Positions 1 to 5,815 of a stretch of 5,828 nt of DNA are shown piece by piece. The position numbers were made by a program, and so were the translations under genes. The notes beneath the pieces were generated by a model. That model was given only the letters and a program-made list of their open reading frames with translations, searched no databases and was not told where the DNA came from. Origin of the DNA: an uncultured Anaplasmataceae bacterium (lineage in GTDB: Bacteria; Pseudomonadota; Alphaproteobacteria; Rickettsiales; CAIPFW01); NCBI GenBank assembly GCA_903864455.1, contig CAIPFW010000128.1, forward strand, positions 1 to 5,828, given 5' to 3'. Each line of letters begins with the position of its first letter. Within the stretch, counting starts at the first letter, position 1.

Positions 1-84
1 AGATGTCGGAATTTCATAGAAGATACTTTTAATAAGAGATTTGAGGTAATAGCTGGTTTAGTGAATCTCAAGAATTCCTTTTAG
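1..84 (+). pseudogene. 3' end of a probable IS5-type (DDE) transposase, partial
   Basis: Frame 1 on the + strand is open from the window edge to a TAG at 82-84, giving 27 residues; the other two + frames close early (TAG at 17-19, TAA at 33-35). The end contains FNKRFEVIAGLVNLK. This resembles the conserved C-terminus of IS5-group DDE transposases, which commonly end in a pattern like RNRRKRFGLRFNLIAGIYN. That family memory, not a database match, is the basis for the call. The catalytic region would lie left of the window, so whether the gene is intact cannot be judged. A strong hairpin overlaps the stop codon, and a possible IS terminus lies about 75 bases downstream. It could instead be the tail of an unrelated protein. 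Confidence 0.45.
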
Positions 85-103
85 ATCAAAGTAATTCTTG
101 AGA
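66..103. repeat. Long inverted repeat / hairpin at the transposase stop
   Basis: TCTCAAGAATT (66-76) is perfectly complementary to AATTCTTGAGA (93-103). Inside it, after a single mismatch (77/92), CTTT (78-81) pairs with AAAG (88-91) around a 6-base loop. The result is a 38-base hairpin with 15 pairs. Neither strand has a T-run directly after the stem, so it is not a classic intrinsic terminator. It could still end transcription from the left gene or from hslU, or be a subterminal structure of the mobile element. Confidence 0.6.
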
Positions 104-106
104 AAC

Positions 107-162
107 AAATATGATGGTTTAATGGGATTTTTTATTTAAGGTGAAATATGATGGGTTTATAG
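107..162. repeat. Short direct repeats and possible IS end
   Basis: AAATATGATGG occurs at 107-117 and again at 144-154, each followed by a T-rich GTTTA-like stretch. The second copy runs into ATGGGTTTATAG (151-162), which is found inverted at 5789-5800. If the open frame at 1-84 is a transposase tail, 162 is a reasonable place for the right end of that insertion sequence. No gene is visible between 85 and 204. Confidence 0.3.
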
Positions 163-204
163 CAAGATTCAAATAATTTTTTAAATTTTATATAAACAGC
201 AACT

Positions 205-1902
205 TTACAAAATAAATTTTCTTAAATCCATCTCACTCACAAGTTTTTTCATTTTATCGATAATATATTCGCTATTAATGACAAAATCTCTTTGATGATA
301 TTTTTCTGCTTCAAAATTTATATCTTCTAAAATTTTATCAATAATAGTTCTCAATCTTCTCGCTCCTGTGTTTTCAATTTCTTGATTCATTTGAGCTGTA
401 ATTTCAGCAATAGTTTGAATAGAATCTTCTGTAAAAATCAAATTCACTCCATCAATTGCAAGCATCGATTGATGTTGGTGAATAAGGCTATGCTTTTTGT
501 TGACAAGAATATCTATAAAATGCTTCTCATTCAGGGGATGCAACTTCACGCTCATAGGAAAACGACCTTGTAACTCTGGCAATAAATCAGAAAACTTTGT
601 AACATGAAATGCTCCAGCAGCTACAAAAAGAATATGATCTGTTTTTATAGGGCCGAATTTAGTATTCACCGTAGTTCCATCGAGCAACGGCAGAAGGTCT
701 CTTTGAACACCCTCCTTACTTACCTCGCCTCTCGAATGAGTGTTATGAGAGCTGATAATTTTGTCTATTTCATCAATAAAAATTATTCCTTCTGTTTGTG
801 CGAGATTGACAGCCTCCTTTATAATTTGATTTTCGTTGAGATATTTACTCGCTTTATCTTCCGTTAGAAGTTCTATTGCCTCCTTAATATTTGTAACTAA
901 TTTTTTTGTATTTTTTTTGCCAAGAATTTTATTCATCATGTCCCCGACGTTTATTGCACTCATTTGAACGTGCGCTCCCGGAATATCAAAGCCCATCATG
1001 CCGTTGGAAGGAGGCTCAGAGACTGTGATTTCAATCTCTATATCATCCAAATCACCATTGATCAAAGCTACATACAAAGCTTCGAATTGCTTTTTATCGA
1101 AATTATTGATTTCATCTTCATCAAGATTCACACTCACATCGGAAAGATTTTTATTCTCATCAATTTCAATATCATCAAAATCTACAACATTTTTTTTCAT
1201 CAAAATAGCGATAATTTGACCATGAACCTCGCTCAAAACTTTGCTTTTAATTAATTCAAAATGTTTTTTGCGAACAATTTGAACTGATTTTTCAATTAAA
1301 TCTTTTATCATCATCTCAACATCTCTTCCCACATACCCAACTTCTGTGTATTGAGTGGCTTCAGTTTTGATAAATGGAATGTTCTTATACTCTGATAATT
1401 TGCTAATAAGATAGCTTTTTCCGCATCCCGTTGGCCCGTGAAATATGGCGTGGGATGGTTTGATATTATCTTTAAGCTCAGAATCTTTGAGTTTATTTCT
1501 TCTATCTCTTGTGCTAATAATTGTAATTAATGATCTTTTTGCTTCCTCTTGACCAGAAATATATTTATCAAGCCACTTGAAGATTTTTTCATTTTTTGTC
1601 AAACCATAATCATCTTCTTCTTTCGAAAAATTATCGCATTTCGAATCATTAGGATTTTTTGTAGATTTATTTTGGATTTTTTTAGTCGTAGTTTTTTTTA
1701 TAGTAGTTTTTTGAGTCTGTTTTGTTTTTTTCTCGTTTGATTTGCTCGATTCGATTTGAAATGCGAAAATTTTTGCCATTTTATCAATCGAATCATCTTT
1801 ATTCACTAAAATTTGATTGACAGTATTTTCTTGATTCATTAAACTATCGTTAAATAATTTATTATCATTATAGAAAAGTTTATTTTCTTGACTAATGCTC
1901 AT
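205..1902 (-). CDS. hslU: ATP-dependent HslUV protease, ATPase subunit HslU (ClpY), N-terminally extended
   Basis: AAA+ unfoldase that forms hexamers, unfolds substrates and threads them into the HslV peptidase in the cytoplasm. Numbered from the ATG at 1902 (565 aa): Walker A GPTGCGKS 156-163, the pore loop GYVGRDVE 189-196, a lengthened acidic I-domain at about 215-345, Walker B IIFIDE 373-378, sensor 1 ILFVAAGAFH 424-433, the Arg-finger segment LPELQGRF with R447, sensor 2 GARRL 513-517, and the C-terminal FIL tail that docks into HslV in this family. HslU is usually about 440-450 aa. Here roughly 100 residues, with a Lys/Thr-rich low-complexity stretch at 58-83, precede the core. The frame stays open to 2115, but a promoter-like sequence at 1927-1954 favours starting at 1902. 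Later options are ATG 1839, ATG 1779 or TTG 1602; the last would restore family length. No Shine-Dalgarno settles it. hslV is not adjacent. Confidence 0.93.
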   Translation of the reverse strand: MSISQENKLFYNDNKLFNDSLMNQENTVNQILVNKDDSIDKMAKIFAFQIESSKSNEKKTKQTQKTTIKKTTTKKIQNKSTKNPNDSKCDNFSKEEDDYGLTKNEKIFKWLDKYISGQEEAKRSLITIISTRDRRNKLKDSELKDNIKPSHAIFHGPTGCGKSYLISKLSEYKNIPFIKTEATQYTEVGYVGRDVEMMIKDLIEKSVQIVRKKHFELIKSKVLSEVHGQIIAILMKKNVVDFDDIEIDENKNLSDVSVNLDEDEINNFDKKQFEALYVALINGDLDDIEIEITVSEPPSNGMMGFDIPGAHVQMSAINVGDMMNKILGKKNTKKLVTNIKEAIELLTEDKASKYLNENQIIKEAVNLAQTEGIIFIDEIDKIISSHNTHSRGEVSKEGVQRDLLPLLDGTTVNTKFGPIKTDHILFVAAGAFHVTKFSDLLPELQGRFPMSVKLHPLNEKHFIDILVNKKHSLIHQHQSMLAIDGVNLIFTEDSIQTIAEITAQMNQEIENTGARRLRTIIDKILEDINFEAEKYHQRDFVINSEYIIDKMKKLVSEMDLRKFIL

Positions 1903-1926
1903 TGAAGTTTTTTTTAATAAATTTTT

Positions 1927-1954
1927 ATTATAATCATATATTAAGCGTTGTAAG
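1927..1954 (-). promoter_or_regulatory. Probable sigma70-type promoter for hslU
   Basis: On the minus strand, a perfect TATAAT at 1932-1927 lies 16 bases downstream of CTTACA at 1954-1949, which matches 4 of 6 bases of the -35 consensus. Transcription would begin near 1920, leaving a leader of under 20 bases before the ATG at 1902. The -35 overlaps one half of a small inverted repeat, TTGTAA (1948-1953) and TTACAA (1961-1966). In DNA this AT-rich, -10 matches also arise by chance. Confidence 0.45.
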
Positions 1955-2039
1955 ATGAATTTACAAGTTTTATTTATCGTAATTTTGCTAGGATAAATAA
2001 AAATTAAACTTTTGATTTGAAGAATTTTTGTTGAATTGT

Positions 2040-3173
2040 ATGAAAGATAGAGCTGAGAGCAATATGCATGAAGAATCTTTTGATTTAACAAAAATATATA
2101 TGATGTATTCTGCAAAATACAATCTTCATTACGATGAAAAACAATATCATGCCGTCTCTATATTAAATCATCATCTGTCAAAAATATTAAAAAAAAATAA
2201 AATTTTTCATAAGATAAAAAAAAATTTTTTTCCAGAAGAGACAAAAAATATATTTTATATATATGGTAGTGTTGGAAGCGGAAAATCAGTGATAACGAAT
2301 TTGGTTTATAGGAGTTTCCCCGCTTCCTTTAAAAAGAAAACTCGCTCAACTTTTTACAGTTTAATTGACGATTTAAGAACAAAAATCAATCAAACAATCG
2401 CAAGTAATGTTGACAAGCATTTGTCAAATCATCAAATTTTATCAAATATTTTAAAGCATGAGCTTCGTCATATATCATTATTGTGTATCGATGAATTTCA
2501 TATATTAGATATAGCTGACGCTATGATAATTAGCGATTTTGTAAAGATTTTGATTAAATCTCAAAATACAATTGTAATTATAAATTCAAATAGACACCCA
2601 TCCGATCTTTATAGTAATGGAATTCATAAAGAGCGATTTAAAGAAACTATAGATATTTTACTTGAAAAAAGCCATTTAATTAACTTGTCTACAAATGACT
2701 ACAGAAGTCATTTTCGTGACTTTCCTCGAAATTATTTGATTTTTGGAGAAAGCGAGGCGAAAGACGAGGATGACTTTAAAAGAATTTTTTATGATTACGA
2801 TTCTGAGGACGTTTTTGAAAAAGAAACGAATATTGTATCTCAGAGAATAAAATTTTTATTAAAAGGGAATCAAAAATATCAAATCGGATACTTTAATTTT
2901 AACGAATTGTTTAATAAACCGTTATACGCCATTAACTATGAAAATTTAATAAAGCAGTATAATTTGAGAAAAATATTCATCAACAATATACCGAAATTGG
3001 ATGGAAGGGACGATTTCGCTAAGCGATTCATAGCTTTTGTTGATGTTGCATACGAATCAAATATAACTTTAGTTTTATCATCATATTTACACTTCGATGA
3101 ATTATATGTTAATGGATCAGTAATTTTTGAATTTACGAGAACGATTTCAAGGATACGAACTCTTTGTAACTGA
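2040..3173 (+). CDS. zapE: Cell-division ATPase ZapE (AFG1/LACE1 family)
   Basis: P-loop ATPase of the AFG1-like family. Bacterial ZapE associates with the Z-ring in E. coli, and the mitochondrial homologues handle respiratory-chain proteins. Numbered from the ATG at 2040 (377 aa): Walker A GSVGSGKS 76-83; Walker B LLCIDEF 147-153 followed by the family signature HILDIADAMI; sensor segment INSNRHPSDLYSNGIHKERF near 181-200, matching the usual TSNRPPxDLYxNGLxRxRF; and C-terminal FDELYVNG and FEFTRTISRI, matching the family's last motifs. The length is usual. Start choices are TTG 2028, ATG 2040 and ATG 2064. The last has a GAGAG four bases upstream, so the true start may be 2064. Two A9 tracts (2189-2197, 2216-2224) lie in frame between the N-terminal helix and Walker A. 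The gene diverges from hslU and probably leads an operon with the next two genes. Confidence 0.93.
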   Translation: MKDRAESNMHEESFDLTKIYMMYSAKYNLHYDEKQYHAVSILNHHLSKILKKNKIFHKIKKNFFPEETKNIFYIYGSVGSGKSVITNLVYRSFPASFKKKTRSTFYSLIDDLRTKINQTIASNVDKHLSNHQILSNILKHELRHISLLCIDEFHILDIADAMIISDFVKILIKSQNTIVIINSNRHPSDLYSNGIHKERFKETIDILLEKSHLINLSTNDYRSHFRDFPRNYLIFGESEAKDEDDFKRIFYDYDSEDVFEKETNIVSQRIKFLLKGNQKYQIGYFNFNELFNKPLYAINYENLIKQYNLRKIFINNIPKLDGRDDFAKRFIAFVDVAYESNITLVLSSYLHFDELYVNGSVIFEFTRTISRIRTLCN

Positions 3174-3222
3174 GTAATATTTGCTATTATGGATAATAAA
3201 AAGTTTTTTTATTGTGAGCGAA

Positions 3223-3555
3223 ATGAATTTTCATCCTTCGAATTCTCGTAGCAGGAATAGAAAAAAAATTAGAATTTTTACATTTAACAATCTGCTATTT
3301 TTATTTTTATTATATTTTTCTTATTTTGGAATGAATGGTTCAAATGGTTTTTTTAATTTAATCAAATTGAATGATGAGCTTGAGAATTTAACAAGCGAAT
3401 CAGAGGTTTTGAAGAAAGAAAAGCAATATTTAAAGATTAAAAATTCCGGACTACAGGTAAAAACATTAGACCAAGACCTATTGGAGGAAATATCGAAACA
3501 AACCCTTGGGTATGTAGATGCGAACGAAATTGTAATTTTAACTAATAAAGAGTAA
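3223..3555 (+). CDS. Septum formation initiator (FtsB/DivIC family)
   Basis: Small bitopic division protein of 110 aa. From the ATG at 3223 it has a basic N-terminus (Arg/Lys-rich, about residues 8-16), one transmembrane segment at about 20-36, and a coiled-coil stretch at about 46-78 (LIKLNDELENLTSESEVLKK onward). It ends in LLEEISKQTLGYVDANEIVI, which corresponds to the 'LLEExARxxLGYVxPDEIVI' pattern typical of alphaproteobacterial FtsB/DivIC proteins. In other bacteria FtsB joins FtsL and FtsQ in the divisome and helps activate septal wall synthesis; that role is inferred here. A GAG at 3216-3218 sits five bases before the ATG. In-frame GTG 3214 and TTG 3181 are possible but less supported starts. 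The gene lies 49 bases after zapE and 6 bases before rppH. Confidence 0.85.
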   Translation: MNFHPSNSRSRNRKKIRIFTFNNLLFLFLLYFSYFGMNGSNGFFNLIKLNDELENLTSESEVLKKEKQYLKIKNSGLQVKTLDQDLLEEISKQTLGYVDANEIVILTNKE

Positions 3556-3561
3556 TAAAAT

Positions 3562-4056
3562 ATGTATAAAAAATATAGACAATGCGTCGGAGCGATGGTA
3601 ATCAACAAGCATAAAAAAGTTTTTGTCGCTGAGAGAATTGACTCACAGGGCTCATTTCAGATGCCGCAGGGAGGCGTGAATGAAGATGAGGAGTCGAGAG
3701 TTGCGGTTTTAAGAGAGTTGGAAGAAGAGACAGGAATGAGAAGAGTGGAATTTTTGACCTGCATGCCGGAATCTATAGAATACGAAATTCCTCAAAGTTA
3801 TCGGCCAAAGCATTGGAATGACGAATTCATCGGTCAATCAATTTTATTCTTTCTTTTGAGGTTTGATGGCGAGGATGATGAAATTAATTTAAATTATTCT
3901 TCGCATCCTGAATTTAAATCATGGAAGTGGGTTGATATACAAGACGTTCTCGATGAAGCAGTTGCTTTTAAAAAGAATTTATACTCGGATGTGATAACCA
4001 CTTTTAAGCCAATAATATCAATAGTGAGTAACAATTATAAAATTTTAGAGGGTTAG
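3562..4056 (+). CDS. rppH: RNA pyrophosphohydrolase RppH (Nudix hydrolase)
   Basis: Removes pyrophosphate from the 5' triphosphate of mRNAs, giving 5'-monophosphate ends that RNase E-type enzymes prefer; older literature calls the family NudH/InvA. The protein has 164 aa, the family's usual size. The N-terminal YRQCVGAMVIN matches the RppH start pattern (YRPCVGIMLxN). The complete Nudix box spans residues 37-59: G37, E43, R51 E52, E55 E56 and G58, so all metal-binding glutamates are present. It follows FQMPQGG, the RppH-specific version. Later WNDEFIGQSILFFLLRF (85-101) and HPEFKSWKWVD (115-125) also match the family. AAAGAG at 3547-3552, nine bases before the ATG, is a plausible ribosome binding site and lies within the end of the preceding gene, suggesting co-transcription. 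The TAG stop overlaps the stop of the convergent ankyrin gene. Confidence 0.95.
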   Translation: MYKKYRQCVGAMVINKHKKVFVAERIDSQGSFQMPQGGVNEDEESRVAVLRELEEETGMRRVEFLTCMPESIEYEIPQSYRPKHWNDEFIGQSILFFLLRFDGEDDEINLNYSSHPEFKSWKWVDIQDVLDEAVAFKKNLYSDVITTFKPIISIVSNNYKILEG

Positions 4057-4621
4057 TTGGTCTCGAGTATTTCTAAGATTTTATAATCGCATTTTAAACG
4101 AGTCGCAATTAGAAGGAGATTTACCCCCTTATTATTATTTTCCTTTATATCTTTGCCGTATTTCATTGATATCTCTATCAAAGGAAGTTCAGGTTTTTTA
4201 TGGATAGCGCGATATAAAGGTGCACCGAATTTACTTTTGAAGTTAACATCAGCTCGATACTCAAGCAATAATTTCACTATCTCTGGATTAGACATCCTAG
4301 AGTCAATTGCAATGTGTAAAGCGGTTTGTTTATCAAGATTAGTAGTCGAATTTATATCTACTTCTGCATACTCATCAAGTATAAATTTTACTGTATTGAA
4401 ACCCTCAGGCATAACGGCCAAGTGAAGCATTGTTCTTCCAGCATGATCTTTGGCGTGGAATTTTGCATTTTTTTATGAAGTAATTGCACGCCATACAAGA
4501 ACCCCAACTCTGCTATAACCATCAATGGTGTTTGCAATTCGTTGTTTCTTTTATTTATCATTTTATCTAATATGCAATCTTCTAGATCAAAAAAATATTC
4601 TAAACCCATTGCATTTCTCAT
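4053..4621 (-). pseudogene. Ankyrin-repeat protein, interrupted by a one-base frameshift
   Basis: Two minus-strand frames together encode one ankyrin protein. The first runs from ATG 4621 through about residue K51; the second covers 4469-4053 and ends in TAA. They meet at an A7 tract (T7 at 4468-4474 on the + strand). Adding one A joins HKK directly to NAKFHAKDHAGRTMLHLAV, a near-consensus ankyrin junction, and gives 189 residues. Repeats then follow: NNELQTPLMVIAELGF, HAGRTMLHLAV, DKQTALHIAIDSRMSNPEIV, FGAPLYRAIHKK, and a degenerate fifth, NKGVNLLLIATRLK. Without correction, the first frame continues only 26 residues to a stop at 4388. Ankyrin repeats bind proteins and are common in host-associated bacteria as possible effectors; no target or secretion signal is visible. 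The gene may be dead, rescued by slippage at the A-tract, or affected by a sequencing error. ATG 4609 is an alternative start. Confidence 0.8.
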
Positions 4622-4767
4622 AAAACTTTAAAATTCCGTATTTTTATCGATTTTCGGACGACAAAAACTTCAAACTTCATTCGATTTCCTTCTGTAGGGT
4701 GCCTTAAAATGCGATTTATTTTTACGCACTCTTTGAATTTTAAATATAAAACAAACGCAATGGGTTT
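4602..4767. repeat. Imperfect inverted-repeat element (MITE-like or palindromic repeat)
   Basis: The left arm at 4602-4636 and right arm at 4735-4767 are inverted copies. Outer blocks AAACCCATTGC (4602-4612) and GCAATGGGTTT (4757-4767) match over 11 bases; inner blocks TTTAAAATTC (4627-4636) and GAATTTTAAA (4735-4744) match over 10, with a more variable 12-14 bases between. Weaker complementarity seems to continue inward. The outer motif TAAACCCATTGCATTT recurs exactly at 5792-5807. Size and structure suggest a MITE, a decayed insertion sequence, or a dispersed palindrome comparable to Rickettsia palindromic elements. It covers most of the 62-codon ORF and the start of the ankyrin gene. Confidence 0.5.
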
Positions 4768-4806
4768 TATTGCTAAACCAATTTCGTCCCATCTATTAAA
4801 AATCAC
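4618..4806 (-). CDS. Hypothetical 62-codon ORF between terC and the ankyrin gene
   Basis: I do not recognise this product. The frame begins with GTG 4806-4804, overlapping the terC TGA (4805-4803), and ends with TGA 4620-4618, overlapping the ankyrin ATG (4621-4619). These 4-base overlaps are typical of translationally coupled genes. The protein is basic (many Lys/Arg), with a hydrophobic stretch IGLAIKPIAFVLYLKF near residues 9-24 and an alternating, strand-like end FEVFVVRKSIKIRNFKVL. Against a real gene: about 50 of its codons lie inside the inverted-repeat element at 4602-4767, so the frame may simply be what an inserted repeat happens to encode. No Shine-Dalgarno is evident. Confidence 0.3.
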   Translation of the reverse strand: MIFNRWDEIGLAIKPIAFVLYLKFKECVKINRILRHPTEGNRMKFEVFVVRKSIKIRNFKVL

Positions 4807-5648
4807 TCAAGATTTCTCTTTTTTCGATTTTTTCTTCGTATAATGTCAAATATTGCAAAAATTATTGAGAATATAAAGGAGGCATTCAGATAATTTTTAT
4901 TAATTTCTAATCCGAGACCTTTGAATATGAAAAGCAATCCAACTCCAATTATAAAAAGCATTGCCAAGAGTTTTAGATTTTGATATTTTTTCATGATATC
5001 GGAAAGTGCATTGAGGGAGAAAAATAAAGTGAGCATTGATATAAAAACTGCTAGCATTATAATTCGCACATCAGGAACTAAAGCTATAGCGATTAATACA
5101 GAGTCTATAGAAAAGACCAGATCTACTAATATTATTTGAAAAATTGCAATAAAAAATGCTGCAAAGTCCGTTCTATGACTTGATTTAATTTGTTGATTAT
5201 TGGAGGTAGAGTAAGATTCCTTGATTTCGCTTTCTTTTCTTTTTGCTTCATCAATTTTTTGCTTCTTGATTTCATCTTCGCATAATATAATTCTCTTAGA
5301 CTCCATTCCAGATTTGTAAATTAAAAGCAATCCACCGAGAATAAAAATTAATTCTTTGTATGTGATTTCTTGAGATCCAATTGTAAAAAAAGTTGTTTTC
5401 ATTTTAAAGATCGAATCTATTGAAAACACAAAAATACCTCGCATTAAAAATGCCATCGACAGCCCAACAACTCTCACTAAAAAAACCGCACGCAAGAAGA
5501 GTGCAATCGTTAAACCAAAAAATTTAACTGGTTCTTTAAAATGACCGCTCATTCTCTCAGAAATCGTGACAACAAAAATTAAATTATCTATAGATAAAAT
5601 AATTTCTAAAAGTATTAAAGTTAAAACTGAAATTATTGATATCTCCAT
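4803..5648 (-). CDS. TerC-family integral membrane protein
   Basis: Polytopic inner-membrane protein of 281 aa. The family (TerC, Alx, YgdQ/YoaE types) is linked to manganese export, metal loading of exported enzymes and, in plasmid operons, tellurite resistance; which applies here cannot be read from sequence. Hydrophobic segments lie at about 4-27, 42-65, 67-80, 98-112, 163-191, 196-213, 226-245 and 254-270. The signature acidic motif occurs twice as an internal repeat: LEIILSIDNLIF (14-25, with E15, D21, N22) and VDLVFSIDSVLI (175-186, with D176 and D182). GSQEITYKELIFILGGLLLIYK (91-112) and LGLEINKNYL (245-254) also match the family. The central loop (about 116-160) is highly charged with a K/E-rich stretch, longer than I expect for compact members. 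The start ATG 5648 lacks a clear ribosome binding site. It heads a minus-strand cluster with the 62-codon ORF and the ankyrin gene. Confidence 0.88.
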   Translation of the reverse strand: MEISIISVLTLILLEIILSIDNLIFVVTISERMSGHFKEPVKFFGLTIALFLRAVFLVRVVGLSMAFLMRGIFVFSIDSIFKMKTTFFTIGSQEITYKELIFILGGLLLIYKSGMESKRIILCEDEIKKQKIDEAKRKESEIKESYSTSNNQQIKSSHRTDFAAFFIAIFQIILVDLVFSIDSVLIAIALVPDVRIIMLAVFISMLTLFFSLNALSDIMKKYQNLKLLAMLFIIGVGLLFIFKGLGLEINKNYLNASFIFSIIFAIFDIIRRKNRKKRNLE

Positions 5649-5714
5649 AGCAAATGTATATTTTTTTATATTTTACAAAATAAATTATTAATTTTTACTT
5701 TCCTAGGTGAAGTC

Positions 5715-5732
5715 ATTACATTCGTTACATTC
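5715..5732. repeat. Tandem 9-base repeat upstream of terC
   Basis: ATTACATTC (5715-5723) is followed directly by GTTACATTC (5724-5732), two copies differing at one base. It lies 67-84 bases upstream of the terC start on its coding strand, where a regulator site could sit. No convincing -35/-10 pair is visible between it and the ATG, so a regulatory role is only a guess. Nothing else gene-like is seen in 5649-5828. Confidence 0.3.
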
Positions 5733-5788
5733 ACTCTCCAATAAAAAAATATTCATTTTTGTAACTGTTTATTGTATATAATAATTAT

Positions 5789-5815
5789 CTATAAACCCAT
5801 TGCATTTTCTTAAAT
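5789..5815. repeat. Second copy of the dispersed terminal-repeat motif
   Basis: TAAACCCATTGCATTT at 5792-5807 is identical to 4601-4616, in the same orientation. CTATAAACCCAT at 5789-5800 is the inverted form of 151-162. The likeness to the left-edge sequence extends loosely inward (a TTAAAT block follows in both). This is what the left end of an insertion sequence running off the right edge would look like, but no transposase sequence is visible before the window ends. Confidence 0.4.

Noticed and set aside
1903..2115. Upstream extension of the hslU frame to 636 residues
   Set aside because: It overlaps the start of zapE and includes the probable hslU promoter; the residues look like translated AT-rich intergenic DNA.
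3185..3210. Small AT stem TATTATGGATAATA followed by a T7 run as a terminator between zapE and the ftsB-like gene
   Set aside because: The stem has only A-T pairs and would be very weak; such patterns are common by chance in this composition.
3321..3608. Minus-strand open frame opposite the ftsB-like gene and rppH
   Set aside because: It is antisense to two well-supported genes and shows no recognisable motif.
4153..4425. Plus-strand open frame opposite the ankyrin gene
   Set aside because: The minus strand carries clear ankyrin repeats there; this frame has no independent support.
5672..5686. 15-base direct repeat TTTACAAAATAAATT shared with 204-218
   Set aside because: One copy is the hslU C-terminal codons and stop, and the sequence is almost entirely A/T, so chance is the simplest explanation.
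5759..5782. Rightward promoter with TATAAT at 5777-5782
   Set aside because: No -35-like hexamer lies at a 15-19 base distance and no gene is visible downstream within the window.
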